64,000 bases of DNA from Kiritimatiellota bacterium (lineage in GTDB: Bacteria; Verrucomicrobiota; Kiritimatiellia; Kiritimatiellales; Tichowtungiaceae), in NCBI GenBank assembly GCA_014381785.1, contig JACNKZ010000055.1, positions 36,937-100,936 of the forward strand, written 5' to 3'. Both the position numbers and the translations under genes were made by a program. The notes beneath the pieces were generated by a model that ran no database searches, was not told where the DNA came from, and saw only the letters and a list, made by a program, of their open reading frames with translations. This document shows positions 63,572 through 64,000 of this stretch, one piece after another (position 1 is the first letter of the stretch; every line of letters begins with the position of its first letter).

Positions 63572-64000
63572 GTGTTCTTCTTTTCCCGTCCGGTATCTAA
63601 AAATCTAAGCCATGCGGACGGTGCAGGAAAAGAAGGGGCCGCGAAAAACGGGCCAAGTGAGCGGGGGTTGTAGGCGCATTCCCCTCTGGTGTCAACCTAA
63701 CTTTCCAATGTCTGGAACTGACTGCGTCAGGGCTGGCTGTTTTTTTCGGCTCTTCTCGGAAGTGTGTCGCAAAGGCCTCTTCATTGCGAATGAGCATGAG
63801 AGGGAAGGCTTTTTACAAAATCATGGACAGCAAAATCATTTTTAAATCAATGGGGTTGGGAAGGTTGTAGCCGAGACCCTCGGTCTCGGAGCAGGAATCA
63901 TCTGCCCACAGTGCTGCAGCGTTACAGGCGGGCGGATCCCGACTCAAAAAAAAGACACCCAATTATACGCACCCAACAGCTAAGACCCTCTTCCTAATAA

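Overview
The window looks like a chromosomal segment of a PVC-type bacterium (probably Kiritimatiellota-like; inferred from gene content only). It carries mostly housekeeping genes: PTS EIIA-HPr-EI fusion (cut by the left edge), gapA, waaA, xerC, topA, dprA, aroB, tsaB, tsaE, recA, an ABC-F ATPase, nspC, infA, speA, hppA, lipB, gcvH, tRNA-Cys, panC, panB, folK, dapF, ligA, two mscS-like genes, parB, clpX, clpP, tig, rph and a DEAD-box helicase. It also has a secreted set: a 1911-aa CotH/LTD protein, three trypsin-like proteins and a metzincin. No IS element, prophage, CRISPR array or defence island is visible. The strongest unexplained signal is a short, highly iterated palindrome, TTCCAA-KGN-TTGGAA, with 23 perfect copies and about 19 one-mismatch copies by eye, in both coding and intergenic DNA. 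Inside genes it is read in all three frames. Copies less than 150 bp apart are spaced at integral helical turns (22, 31, 32, 42, 52, 63, 74, 95, 116, 147 bp), and the 3-nt spacer is not random. This looks like a DNA-level system, such as binding sites for an unknown protein or a HIP1/REP-like element. Associated oddities are a 42-bp tandem repeat translated into the leader of a lipoprotein, a 43-nt dispersed element inside aroB, a nested inverted-repeat intergenic island, and a second palindrome family (ATATATCG-N5-CGATATAT).
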